From: Cladosporium sp. IMV 00045 | Lineage: Eukaryota; Ascomycota; Dothideomycetes; Cladosporiales; Cladosporiaceae | Assembly (NCBI GenBank): GCA_001931905.2 | Contig: MSJI02000143.1 | Coordinates: forward strand, 2,513 to 59,827 | Length of the DNA: 57,315 nucleotides | Reading direction: 5' to 3' | Part shown: piece after piece, positions 11,230 to 21,772 of the stretch | Layout: every line of letters starts with the position of its first letter | Position numbering within the stretch: the stretch's first letter is position 1 | Notes under the pieces: model-generated | Told to the model about the DNA's origin: nothing | Database searches by the model: none | Seen by the model: only the letters and a program-made list of their open reading frames with translations | Translations under genes and position numbers: made by a program

Positions 11230-13128
11230 GACGATGACTACAGGCCGGGCCAGAGCCTAGACGGGTTTGGTCTCCGAGCACACGTGCGGCCGAGCAGAAG
11301 GCGATGGCGGTGAGCGGTGGTATAGGGTGGTGTGGGAGATAGAGTTAAGGGCCGGTGCGGGCGGCGTGAAGAAGATCTTCGCAAAGGGTCAACATTCTAG
11401 CTCTGACGATGATGATGGTGGTGTGTGGAGATGCATATGGGAGGGATGTGATGGAGATGGAGATGGAGGGGAAAGGCGTGCGGTCGGAGCGGAGCGGTTG
11501 TGGTGGCGATCGCTGGCAGCGGGGCAGGAGGAGAAGAAAAACTGGGCAGGACGAACACTTGTCAGAGTGAGAGTCAGGGAGCTCTCGCGCGGCGGCCGTC
11601 GTCTCAGAGGCTTTCTGGACAGCTAACGGCACGCAACAAAGCGGCACACGGCCAGGATTCCGGGTGGCGGACGAGGCGTTGTGAGTGGCTTCCCGTGTGT
11701 GTACGTGAGTACTGTGCAATTGATTTGGACGCTTGCTTGCCTTGCTTGCTTGGTGGTATGGGATCGGCAGGGCTGAGAGCTGACGAAGACGTGCTCTGGG
11801 CAGATTTGCTTGGGAGGCTTGTCCACGGTGGTCCAAGGGAGGGCAGCGAGTTGGTTGGACGAGGGCAAAGGGCAGCGTTGTGCAATTGAGGGCCGCGACT
11901 GGCCTTGCGCCTCGGACAACAGCGGAGGAGGCTTGAAGAGATTTTTCCGAGCACCCCAGCAGTGAGTGGAACCTTGAAAGGACAAAGTCGGCCAGCCTTT
12001 GGATGGGATTTGCTAGCTTGCCTGTTAGAGCTGATGGACCTCGAACCGTCGTGGGGACAAAGCAGTGCCGTTGCGTGCTGCCGGTTGCTGTAGATGGTCT
12101 TGAATGGTGTTTTTCCGTGATAAGAGGCAAGGTGATAGCAATGCTTTCAGTTGTGATTACTACATGTATTGCTATGGCAGACTACAACCCCCAGTGATAT
12201 ACTGTATGTAGAGGTATAGAAATTCCGGTATACAATAAGGTAGAATGCCGGCATCCCTCTGCAACACTGCAAAGCTGCAACACTGCAACACTAGTACTGC
12301 CCACTCGCTATCATCAGTTGAGCCGGCTGGATAGGGCAACGGCAGAAGGTGTTTGCTCATGAGATTCCGGCATGCTCTGGAGTTTTCTCACAAGCTCTTC
12401 CATCCCGATACTTAAGAGCATTGCGGAAGGTGGAGGACATCTGCTATATCATGTCCACAGCTAGGTATATGCCTCAACGCTGGGAAGGACTTCTCTACAC
12501 CAATAGAATGGTACGTGTATAGCCAAGGAATCCGTTCTGTCTGCAAGGGTCGCAAGGCTGAAGAGCGTGAAGAAACTGCCGACCGAGGCTCGCCTCGCGC
12601 ATGAGAGTCACGCGAGCACCTACCTACTTGGAAGAATATCTTGATCTATATAGATACATGTATATTGGGTTGTGTACATGTACCTGTCCCCATACTGTAC
12701 ACGCTGGCACCTTCCGTCTCTGCCGCCTTGGCCCAGGGATTGACTGAGCACGTGGGGGACCTAGCTCATCGTCGACCCCAGGCTAGCTCAAATCTCTGTC
12801 TCGGTGGTCTTCAGAAACAGCATCAGCAATCAGAGCACACCTTACCTAGCCGCCGTGACGTTTCCTCCAACCCATACAACCGCCCTAACCCCCCGGCACC
12901 GCCCTTTCTTGGCCCTCTTCCACGCTTCTGGAATACTTCTCCCGTGCGTTTGGTGTCATGCCGCGTAGATCTCTCCCAGGCCGGACGAGAGCCATCTCCA
13001 CTCTCGACCTGGAGTCCGTCTGAAAAGGGCACCTAGCCACGTGCAACCAGCCTGGGGTCTCTGAGGTCTGTGTGTGTGACAGTGCGAGGGCGAGTGCGCG
13101 CGCAGCAGCACCTCGCCTCTCTGCGCAT
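11230..13128. other. 1.9-kb divergent intergenic region
   Basis: This is shared upstream DNA of the 661-residue gene (-) and the phosphate transporter (+). The first ~700 bp are low-complexity GA/TC-rich. A CTGCAACA direct repeat lies at 12259-12300. TACATGTA palindromes occur at 12161, 12655 and 12675. No coding sequence is supported; the 261-codon minus-strand ORF at 11345-12130 is compositionally biased and looks like leader DNA. Confidence 0.6.
12259..12300. repeat. short direct repeat of CTGCAACA
   Basis: Three perfect and one altered copy of CTGCAACA/CTGCAAAG are spaced 8-17 bp apart in non-coding DNA between the 661-residue gene and the phosphate transporter. Confidence 0.7.
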
Positions 13129-15324
13129 ATGGACCGCCAGATGGCGAGGCCAAAGCAGTCTCACCATCGCCATCTCCACCTCAAGGAGCGCGCCTGGCCC
13201 TTCAACCCGGCCAAGTTCACCGGCCACATCCCCAGCATCGACGGCCAGCGCAAGCAGCTCGTCACCATCATCGACGAGCATGGCTTCAACTGGCGCGTAT
13301 GGGCCGTCGCCGCCACCGGCTTCTTCACCGACTCCTACAACCTCTTCGCCTCCAACATCATCCTGCCGTGCCTCGCCTTCGTCTACTGGGGCTCCGAGCA
13401 CGAGGCCAATCTGGAAATCACCATCAACGCCTTGACTTTGGCTGGCTCCACCGTTGGCATGGTCATTTTTGGCTTCCTGGCTGACAAGTATGGACGTCAG
13501 CGTCTCTACGGTATCGAGTTGATGATTGTCATATTCAGCACTATCGGCCTTGCTCAGAGCTCCGTCGGCTGGATGAATCATTCTCAGGATCGATTTTCCA
13601 TGAGAGCCGACAGCTGGATCATGGCGTGGCGCTTCATCATGGGCATCGGCATTGGTAGGACTGTTCATTTTTTTTTTATTTTTTATCTTTACCTCAGCCA
13701 CTAACATTTCAAAGGCGCCGAATATCCCCTCAGCGCATGCATCACCGCCGAATGGGCCGCCACAAAATCTCGCGGCCGCATGATGGCTGCAGTTTTCATC
13801 ATGCAACCCATCGGCCAACTCCTGGCCTGGGCTGTGGCCATGGCTGCCATCACTGGCATAAGCCGCGACTATAACCTGGACGTAGGACAACTAACGACGG
13901 ACCCTGACGAAATCGACAGTGCCAAAATCGGCATCGACATCCTCTGGAGAATCGTGGTGGGCGTCGGAGCCGTGCCGGCCGCTATCGCCATCCTCTTCCG
14001 CTGGACCATTCCAGAATCTGGCCGTTTCACCTACGACGTCAAACAAGACACGCGAACCGCTTTCAAAGACACCCGAAAAGTGTACGAGCAACAACTCGCC
14101 ATGCAATCAGAAGCCACCGAAACCACAGATGCCACACAAGGTACAGAACTTACCGAGATTGGAGTGGAGTCTGGCCAAATGGACGTCGGCCATAATCACA
14201 ACGACCACAATTTGATGCCGCAGTTGAGCGGTCCAACATCCGTCACCGACGCACCTTTTGACGGCTTCCCACGGTCATCTTTCGGTTCAAACGACCGCGA
14301 CATGTGGGAAGTGCCAGACCCTGACGAAGAAGACGAATACAGCCAATTCACATATGCCGAGATGCACAGCTACTTCATCAAAGAAGGCAACTGGCGCTAC
14401 CTCGTGGGCACCTCCCTCGCATGGCTCCTCCTCGACTTCGCATTTGTAAGTCGCCTCTACACCAAGTAAACCCTTCCCATTACCCTTCCCACTAACACCA
14501 CCTCTCACCAGTACGGCCTCGGCTTCAACAACCCGGGCACAATGGCCAAACTCTGGACGCGCCACCGGCAACCCAACCGGCCCTCCACGCCCTCCTGGCT
14601 GCTCAACTCCTCGTACGGCGACGACGGCACGATCCGCCAAGTCCTCCTCGCCAACGCCAAAAACACCACCCTCACCACCAGCATCGCCAGCATCCTGGGC
14701 GCGCTAGCAGTCATCGCCCTGATCAACCGCTTCGACCGACGCCGCGCCATGATCTGGGCCTTCGCCCTGCTCGCCCTGGCCCTCCTCGTCCTCGCCCTGC
14801 TCTTCACCCACCTCTTCCACACCGCCTACCACTGGGTCCTCGTCGTCTTCTACGCCGTCATCCAGTTCGCCTTCGCCTTCGGCCCCAACACGCTGACCTT
14901 CATCATCCCCGCCGAAATCTTCCCCACCCGCTACCGCTGCTCCGCCTACGGCTTGGCCGCCGCGAGCGGCAAGCTAGGCTCGGTGTTCGTGCAGTTGGCG
15001 TTTCTGTTCTTCGACGGCGGCGGGATCAAGGATCCGAATTCGTTGGCGTTGGGGAGGATTATTTACCTTTTCGCCGCGTTTATGGCGCTTGGCGCGGTTG
15101 TTACTTGGGCTTGGATTCCGAGCGTGCAGGCTAAGGAGGGGGCTGGGGATGAGGAGGGGGTTCGCAGATCGAGAGGGTTGATGACCAAGACGCTGGAGGA
15201 GTTGGGTGGTGGTCTCGCTTCTGTGAAGGAAGAGGAGAGGGTGGGGGTTAGAGCGCAGGCGGGGAGGTATCGGAAGTGGGTGAGGAGGAAGATCGGGAGG
15301 GGGGTTGATGGGGATGGGGACTGA
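13129..15324 (+). CDS. Pho84-type MFS inorganic phosphate transporter
   Basis: Exons 13129-13654, 13715-14445 and 14512-15324 give 689 residues. Both introns have clear GT donors, CTAAC branch sites and AG acceptors. ATG 13141 is an alternative start. It has the MFS fold, about 12 membrane segments. Family marks are the TM2-3 loop GFLADKYGRQ, the GAEYPLS segment (176-182) and TM7 DFAFYGLGFNN with Asp416 and Tyr420. Two positions differ from classical Pho84: TDSYNLF (67-73) where TDAYDLF is usual, and GAEYP where GDYP is usual. The cytoplasmic loop between TM6 and TM7 is long and acidic. It is probably a plasma-membrane proton:phosphate symporter. A glycerophosphodiester or other organic-phosphate substrate cannot be excluded. 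Confidence 0.88.
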
Positions 15325-15624
15325 GTTGGGGTTTATGTGTTTTGTTTTTTACGTTTCCGACGGTTTTGTCATTTGATTTTTTTTCGGTTGTCCACATATC
15401 TATTATCTTTCTTCCATTTCCTTCTACCCGTTCCTTCTTTAATGAATTGTGCAGGGGATTCTGACAAACCCGTTCTTTGAATGAGTCCAAGCAACAAGGA
15501 ATATCAAAACCTCTTTAATCTCATTTTCTGCAATCTTCCCAGAGGCTCATATCCACATATATGCAATGCATGCCTTTTTAAACAACAAGAAGATATCTTC
15601 CCCGCCGGATATTCAAAAATCCCC
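15325..15624. other. short convergent intergenic spacer
   Basis: These 300 bp lie between the convergent 3' ends of the phosphate transporter and the Hal2-like gene. They are T-rich after 15325. Nothing else is seen. Confidence 0.6.
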
Positions 15625-16875
15625 CTACTTACCCCCCAAAACCTTCTTCACAACCGCAATCACCTCCCCATGCACACTCCTCGGCGCCGCAATCACGCCC
15701 TTGTTATTCTTCAACGTCCTCCCCTGCCCAAAATCCAACCTCTTCCCCTCCACATCCGTGACCTCACCCCCCGCTTCCCTCACGATCAGATCGCCCGCCG
15801 CGTGGTCCCAGATTTTCTCCACGTAGTCCTTCTTGACCGGCAGGCGCAGGTACAGATCGCCCGCGCCGCGCGCGATGCTGCCGTACTTGGCCTGGCTGTC
15901 CATGCGCACGCTGGGCTTCGTGATGCCGAGTTCGCGAGCGATGTCTGCGGCGTCGCCTTGGCTGCTGTGGCCTGCTTCGACGCTTTCGCAGAAGGTCGCA
16001 TCGCTGACGGAGGCGAGGGGTTTCATGGCAATGCTGTGTGCATCGGCGAGAGCTCCCTTTCCGAGAGCGCGGCTCTGCGCGCCCTGCCCTTGCACGGCGG
16101 AGATGAGCACGCCCTTGCCGGCGGCGTCAGTCTGGTCTGCGCCGATCCCTTCGACGAGAGGCTCGGAGTCGCTTTCGGGCAGGTTGGGGAGGCCCAGCAC
16201 GCCGACTTTCACGTCGCCGTCGACCATCAGACCGAGGCAGACGGCGTATTGGCCCCCGCGAAGGAAGCCTTTGGTGCCGTCGATGGGGTCGATGGCCCAG
16301 ATTCTGCCGGAGGCGCCGCCGGCGCTGTCGCCCTTGTCGATGATGTCGAGCATGGCGTCGGCGGATTTGAGGGGGCCGCCGAGCGTCTGCTCCGCGGATT
16401 CATCGGCGAGTTTGGCGTTCTGCACGAGGTCCCAGACGGTTTGGCGGAGGTCGGCGTTCTCGCGCAGGTCTTTGGCTTCTTCTTCGGCGACGATGGCGTC
16501 GTTGGGGAAGGCGTGCTGCAGGGCGGAGATGATCAGGGCTTGCGCGCCGAAGTCGCCGATTGTGACAGGGGAGGCATCATTCTTGCTCAGCGTGCCTTTG
16601 GCGTGGGAGTGGAAGACGGATTTGGTGAGGAGGGTGGCGCGCTGGACGGCGAGGAGGGCGATGTTGAGCTCGTTGGCGTAGGGGGAGGCCATGCTTGCGG
16701 TTGTTGTTGAGATGGGTCGGAGGGAGGTGGTGGGTGTTATGAAGTGGGAGGAGAGGAGGCGGAGGCGGGGGAGGATGGTTGTTGGTGTGAGGAAGAGGCT
16801 GATCGCCAGGATGACGAGGGAGGCGATGAAGACGATTGAGGTTTTGTTCTTGTAGGAGGAGGATTTGGGTGGCAT
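15625..16875 (-). CDS. MET22: 3'(2'),5'-bisphosphate nucleotidase, Hal2/Met22 type
   Basis: Single exon. From ATG 16875 it encodes 416 residues; an internal ATG at 16692 (MASPYANELNIA) would give 355, the length of yeast Hal2/Met22. The inositol-monophosphatase-fold motifs are all present: the EEEAKDL acidic metal site, DPIDGTKGF (Asp ~134 counted from the internal Met) and WDHAAGDLIVREAGG near the C-terminus. The enzyme hydrolyses PAP to AMP, removing a toxic by-product of sulfate assimilation; in yeast it is the Li+/Na+-sensitive target of salt stress. The extra N-terminus contains one hydrophobic helix (IVFIASLVILAISLFL) and Arg/Ser/Thr-rich sequence. It could be a mitochondrial presequence or a membrane anchor, or it may be leader sequence if translation starts at 16692. 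Confidence 0.93.
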   Translation of the reverse strand: MPPKSSSYKNKTSIVFIASLVILAISLFLTPTTILPRLRLLSSHFITPTTSLRPISTTTASMASPYANELNIALLAVQRATLLTKSVFHSHAKGTLSKNDASPVTIGDFGAQALIISALQHAFPNDAIVAEEEAKDLRENADLRQTVWDLVQNAKLADESAEQTLGGPLKSADAMLDIIDKGDSAGGASGRIWAIDPIDGTKGFLRGGQYAVCLGLMVDGDVKVGVLGLPNLPESDSEPLVEGIGADQTDAAGKGVLISAVQGQGAQSRALGKGALADAHSIAMKPLASVSDATFCESVEAGHSSQGDAADIARELGITKPSVRMDSQAKYGSIARGAGDLYLRLPVKKDYVEKIWDHAAGDLIVREAGGEVTDVEGKRLDFGQGRTLKNNKGVIAAPRSVHGEVIAVVKKVLGGK

Positions 16876-17290
16876 TGGGCGGTGAAATTCAAAGGGGCCG
16901 ACAACGCAGTTCTCAGGTGGAGTTGTGAGATGTCGCGTCAGGGTATTTTGGCGGGGTCGAGAGTTGCTCAGCGCTGAAACTGGCAAGTGGGGTGAAGGAG
17001 ATTGATGAGCTCATCCACCACGCCCATGAAGAAATAACGATATCCTATAATGCAGGTTTGATTGGGACAGGTCTTCCAGTGAGTATCAAAAAAACCATCT
17101 CGTCACACATTTCGTTTACACGTTACAAGTCCATGCACTGTCAATAAGTTGCCTCGATCAAAAGAGCATAGACGAACAACACTCATCTTGACCAAGAAGC
17201 GATGAACAGGCAAGCATGTCGCAAAACATGACCGAAAACTCCTCCAGAACAGCAAGGCAAAAAGCAAAAGAATGATGAGGGAACATCTGT
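16876..17290. other. intergenic between Hal2 and tRNA-Val
   Basis: This is the upstream side of the Hal2-like gene. No protein gene is seen. Pol III terminator T-tracts of the adjacent tRNA lie at 17259-17269 (minus strand). Confidence 0.6.
17259..17269 (-). terminator. Pol III terminator of tRNA-Val
   Basis: Read on the minus strand, the sequence 22-32 nt past the tRNA 3' end is TTTTGCTTTTT, two T-runs of four and five. The same arrangement follows the tRNA-Glu gene. Confidence 0.7.
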
Positions 17291-17391
17291 TACAAACCCC
17301 CGGAATCGAACCGGGAACCTTCTGTGCTGCCATCAGCGCTGACGTTGCAACCGTTGTTAGACAGAAATCATAACCGCTAGACCAGGCTTGC
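17291..17391 (-). tRNA. tRNA-Val (anticodon AAC) with a 28-nt intron
   Basis: A full cloverleaf folds on the minus strand. The acceptor is GCAAGCC/GGTTTGT with two G.U pairs. The D arm carries the A-box TGGTCTAGCGG. The anticodon stem is TCTGT/ACAGA with loop C-T-AAC-A. The variable region is AGGTT, and the T arm is CCCGG-TTCGATT-CCGGG. A 28-nt insertion lies after position 37, the canonical site of eukaryotic tRNA introns. The mature length is 73 nt including the discriminator A. The anticodon call depends on this stem register, which is the only one that gives T33 and a 5-nt variable loop. Confidence 0.9.
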
Positions 17392-17775
17392 TGATTTCAA
17401 GTGTTTCTTGATGAAGGCCATGATGCAAAATCGCAATATAAGCTTGCACAAACTTACGCCAGGTCTTGGGACCATGTTCAGCGAGCGAAGGCATTGTACC
17501 TCTTCTCCCTGTCTGCAGCCAGATGGCGACTTGAATGTCATGAAGAGCTTGAGTGTGTGCATTGTCGAGGCGAAGATGATATCGTCGCTTCTAACGTTCA
17601 CGTGTCTTCAGAAAAGAGAAGAGCAATCACACACGAGCATCTTGTGCATGTCTTTTAAGAAACCGTCAGGTAGGGCTTTGGAAAGATGTGCCCTGATGTC
17701 CGATTGAAGAGCCTCTCTTCCCTATGATCTGTCTGGCAATCGATCGTTCTGCGCCAGCTTACCGTTTTGTTCGGC
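17392..17775. other. intergenic between tRNA-Val and the NLR relic
   Basis: These 384 bp contain no convincing gene. Short ORFs here have no family character. Confidence 0.55.
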
Positions 17776-20375
17776 CTAATTGGGAGAAGATACATAATCG
17801 ATGTCCATGCACCTGCCGTCTGCGCCCGGGATGAAAACTCTATAGACAGGGGTTGCGCCCAGTGAGCGCAGCAGTTCGACGACATCGAAATGGGCTGCTC
17901 TCATCGCGAGCACAAGGGGGGTTTCGCTTCTATTGTTCCTGGGGTCGAGGTTTGCTCCACGCTCCGCGAGGAGTTTGACAATGCCCTCATACCCATTACC
18001 AGCTGCTAGGTGGATGGCTGTAAAATCATGTCCCGTGCCTGGTCCACCAAGGGCTCCTTCTTGCCACTGAGGGCCACGAAGAGACGGTCGCATAGATGGT
18101 TCAATGGATGTGCCATTAGGATTGGCGCCCCAATCTAGGAGCATCTTGGCCACCGGTTCCTGCCCGCTCATGGCAGCTGCACATAGTGGTGTCGTATCAA
18201 GACCCGCGTGATTGGTGTCTGCTGCACTCGCTAGTAGCAGCGACAACAAAGCCAGGTCATTTTTGGGGTTTGAATTTGGCGCCGCCGGGGTGGAAATCAT
18301 AGCAGTCGCAGCCGCGATAGTGAGGATGCTGCTCTTGTTGCAAGCCATGTTGTCAATTTTTGCGCCAAGCTGAAGTAACAGTTTGGCCGATTGGTAGAGT
18401 CTGTAACGCACCGCATAGCGAAGTGGTGTCGAAGAGCTTTGTCGTCGGAATGAAGGGCTGTTCACCGAAAGGGAGGCGATGACTTGGTCCGTAAGACGCG
18501 TCTGGGGCAAGATACCAATGATCTGGAATATCGTAATGGGCCTCATTCGGATTTGCGCCGTATTGAAATAATCGCTCAATCACTTCCAAACATTCATAAT
18601 GAATCGCACACAGAAGCGGCGTCCGTCGATGTGAATCACGCATTCGGAGGTAACGCTAAAACAGCGCCGGACCTTCCTCAGTAAAGATGAGTTCTACCCA
18701 TGCCCAGAGCCCGAGATAGCATGCCATGTGTAGCCGTGAGATTGGGATAGAAGTCGACATCCACTGGAATTCCGGTCGTGTTCTCGCCAATAAACGAAAT
18801 TTCAACCGCCATGCATCACGCACGCTAGGATTCGACCCAAAGAATGATGGCTCCTCTACCACAAGGCGATAGGCCAGTGCATGTAGCTGATTCGCGTGGT
18901 TCAGCCAATGCTCTGTAGCATAGTCGGTGAGTTTGTCGTTCCAGGATAAAGACCGCAGACACTGCTGAGCCAGATGAAAGTGGACAGCCTCGAGGTTTAC
19001 AAAGTACTTTCGAAGTGTGGGGTTGTGTGCTTTCTGAGTCCGAACGAGATAATCTTTGACTGATTGATGCACAAGACCGACGTTCCCCTGACGCACTGCA
19101 AGTAAGGGTGCACATATTGCAACTTCGTCGCGTATGACAGCCAAGGCGCGCTCACTATTATGGGGCTCACATTCAATGGCTGCGGCAATCTCATCGAGAG
19201 ACAGTGGTCGATAGGCCATGGCAACCCAGTGAAGAATAGAAACGCTTTTTGCAGAGCCTCGGGCTTCAATTCGACTCAAGATTACTTGATATGATGCCGA
19301 TAGTCCCTTCGGCATGGATTCGAGGGCTCGCAACATCTCGAGGCCGGTGTCTAAGGTACGAAGTTCTTGGAGGACGAAACCGACCCATAGAAACGTGCCT
19401 TGGGACTCTTCGTGCAACATTGTGCGAATGTGCTCGCAAACACCCGCGTTGAGGCGTCGCTCAGAGGCCAGTTCCTGCACGCTTTCCGAGATGAATATGG
19501 CAACGTCGTCGGTGGTATTCTTGTTGATAGTGGAGTCCAGCTCGATCTTGGTAGCTCGACTGAGCCCGCTGACCTGACGACTGACCACCACAAGCCGTAA
19601 CAGAGATTTGTTCATGCTGTCACAGCAGAAGTCCGTAAACTTGTCGCAAAGCCAGCGAGTTGACCCTGGGTCACATTCGTCGATACCATCTATGAGGCAC
19701 AGGATGGGAAGATTACTCTTAGCGACAATTTCTTTCGCAATGTTCACGAAAAGATTCCAGAGAGTTGCAGGAGATGTAAGTGTTGCTTGTCTCTGTGAGG
19801 GGTCGTCCACGTATCTCGCAAGATGTTGCGCAGCTTCTTCATGGCTTTCTAGAGCCTGCCAAATGAGCGTTCGAAGGACAGCAGCTGCGTTGTTGTGTGT
19901 TTCGTCTTGGCCATTGCAGAAGTAGTACAAAAACTGGGGTTTGTTCCCCAGCTCCTCCGTCAGATATATTGAAAGCATGGTTTTGCCTTTGCCTGGGCCA
20001 CCGCATATCCAAAGAAAGTTCTTGCCCTCCAGCCATGCTTGGTAGGACTTGTCCTTTGTAATCCATTCGCAAGTGCCAGAAGTCCTTTCGCCTTTTGCGT
20101 GCACGAGGTTATTGCGGTCATTTCGGGATTTGTGAGAAAGATGGCTCGGCGCAACTCTGCGTTGTTCTTGTCTTCTAGACGTGCATGACTTTGCGTCAGT
20201 CGACGAAACATAATGACTGCCGCTTTCACTTACCACTGCGCAAGCTGTGGTTATGAATGGTCAGGTTCTCTGCGTTGTACTGGTGATTACCCCTGCCTCC
20301 ACTGATGCTAGGATTGTGTTGCCTGCCAGGGCCTGAGTTGACATTCAGAGAGCCAGCGCCCGCATGAGTTGCCAT
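17776..20375 (-). pseudogene. NACHT-ankyrin (fungal NLR-like STAND) gene, disrupted
   Basis: Exon 1 (20375-20234) starts MATHAGAGSLNVNSGPG and is spliced (donor GTAAGT, branch CTGACG, acceptor TCTAG, 59-nt intron) to exon 2 at 20174. Exon 2 carries a NACHT module with P-loop GGPGKGKT (~19980-20003) and Walker B LCLIDGIDECD (~19675-19705), then helical repeats and about five C-terminal ankyrin repeats ending at 17776. Three lesions interrupt it. Near 20121-20128 the frame changes between RRAIFLTNPE and NDRNNLVHAKG. An in-frame TAG lies at 18656-18658, between FTEEGPALF and RYLRMRDSHRR. Near 18425-18445 the frame changes between TTKLF and TPLRYAVRY. Homologous protein continues across each break, so introns do not explain them. 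The family mediates non-self recognition and programmed cell death in fungi; this copy looks dead unless the lesions are sequence errors. Confidence 0.85.
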
Positions 20376-21172
20376 GATGCTCGCATGTTTTTCACATGGA
20401 GCCAGAGTCGAGCAGAACAGACGTAGATTCCATCAGTGTCAGCTCGTCAGCCTTGCGAGGTTCTCTTGCCTGCAAGGCTGCCTGAAGAGGCTGTTGTCAG
20501 GCGTAGCCACGTGATCCAAGGAGTAGCAGAGGATTATGGCGGCTACATGGAATCATCCCTTTTGAGCTCGCGTGTGCCACCGCTCATGCAGGTCGCGCCA
20601 CTTGTGGGGGGGTGTATCTCGAAAATGTGCGAACTTAGAAAGTAATGTAAAAGGCATAGATGTCAAAGCGTGGAGCAAGTCGGTTCCGGACGCCAGGAAG
20701 CAGCTCTCACTTGGGTGTGATACGAGCTAAGATCTTGAGCCGCTGAAAGATATCGCGTTGACTCCAGCATGAGTTATTCTGCAAATGCACCCGCGGCATT
20801 GATGCATGGGTCTTCGAGATCGAGCAGTTTTGGGGACTGTTGCGTTCTCACCTGTGACCCAAGGTCGATCAAATGTAACGAATTCCTACCAGCTGCATAG
20901 ATTGGCATGGCAGTGGTGGATACCATCAAACACGATCGCTCGATGACAGTACAAGTTGAGGACAACTCGAAAATAGACAAGGGGAGATGATGGGATGAAG
21001 CCACGCCAAGGCGCCCCACAATCGGAAGGAGCGTTGCGAGCGCGCCGCTGTCTCCTGCCCGGGGAAAGAGAGGGCGATGATATCAGACGATAACGAACTT
21101 CAAGTGACTTCTTGCCGTGTTGAGGTTGCAGAACAGACATTGCTCTCAGCCAGTCCAGGACCACACTCAAGA
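20376..21172. other. divergent intergenic region
   Basis: This is the upstream region shared by the NLR relic (-) and the roadblock-like gene (+). An ATG at 21077, in frame with the latter, would add 32 residues (MISDDNELQ...) lacking family character. Nothing else is seen. Confidence 0.55.
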
Positions 21173-21772
21173 ATGCTGAACGTCAAGGGCCTCACCGAGC
21201 TTCTAACTCAGAACACAGATGGCAAACTCTGCAAGCGATGGTGGCTCATGACGCCCAATGGCACCCTCCTGGCCTATAGCCAACCGGCAAACACTCGAGA
21301 CTTGCGCAATCAGGCCGCCATGGTGGCACTCTCGTGGCAGGAGCACGAAATGGCCAAGATCCATGAGGAACACGACGAGGACGACGAGGATCATGACCCG
21401 GCCGATTTCATAGACCACATCCGCGCCCTCACCATCGAATCCGAAAGCGGCAATATCATCGCCACAAGATTGCAGTCACATATGCTTCTTGTACTCGAAG
21501 GCGGAGTGCCACCTCGTCGACAAGGCTTTGAACCAAAGACAACTGTTGAGGGTATGGACGACGACCAATACCCACCGGAAGATCCCAACCTAGCCAGTAT
21601 CTCAAAGGACGCTACTGTATCTTCTCGAGCAAGCAGCACGATCAGCAGTGCTGCTGTGAGTGTTCTGCGGCTCCAACGCAAGAAGCTTGAAGCATTATCC
21701 AATGCTATTATTGACGACTTCGAGCGGACGGGCTTTGAGATGCCAGAGGAGGGAGCCCTGAAGTTTTTCTGA
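21173..21772 (+). CDS. roadblock/LC7 protein, LAMTOR2/Ego3-like
   Basis: 199 residues from ATG 21173, single exon; an in-frame upstream ATG at 21077 gives 231. The order of elements matches LAMTOR2: an N-terminal helix (MLNVKGLTELL), the strand pair LMTPNGTLLAYS, a helix (RNQAAMVALSWQEH), a strand (ALTIESESGNIIATRL) then HMLLVLEGG, and a C-terminal helix. Two insertions are unusual: an acidic run (HEEHDEDDEDHD) between helix and strand, and a ~45-residue Ser-rich loop before the last helix. LAMTOR2/Ego3 proteins form the Ragulator/EGO scaffold that tethers Rag GTPases to the vacuole and activates TORC1. The assignment is by pattern, not by search. Confidence 0.6.
   Translation: MLNVKGLTELLTQNTDGKLCKRWWLMTPNGTLLAYSQPANTRDLRNQAAMVALSWQEHEMAKIHEEHDEDDEDHDPADFIDHIRALTIESESGNIIATRLQSHMLLVLEGGVPPRRQGFEPKTTVEGMDDDQYPPEDPNLASISKDATVSSRASSTISSAAVSVLRLQRKKLEALSNAIIDDFERTGFEMPEEGALKFF

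Noticed and set aside
11345..12130. 261-codon minus-strand ORF upstream of the 661-residue gene
   Set aside because: Ser/Arg/Pro-biased, no family features, overlapping ORFs in other frames; it fits low-complexity leader DNA better.
13072..13128. N-terminal extension of the phosphate transporter from a GTG codon
   Set aside because: Nuclear genes start at ATG, and the extension has no homologous character; ATG 13129 or 13141 is preferred.
15481..16710. 409-codon plus-strand ORF opposite the Hal2 gene
   Set aside because: Antisense shadow of a GC-rich coding region with no domain; the minus-strand enzyme has all family motifs.
18665..18706. Possible 42-nt intron (GTAGAA...TTTTAG) removing the in-frame TAG of the NLR locus
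   Set aside because: It would delete ankyrin residues that fit the repeat consensus, is shorter than other introns here, and would not repair the two other frame changes.
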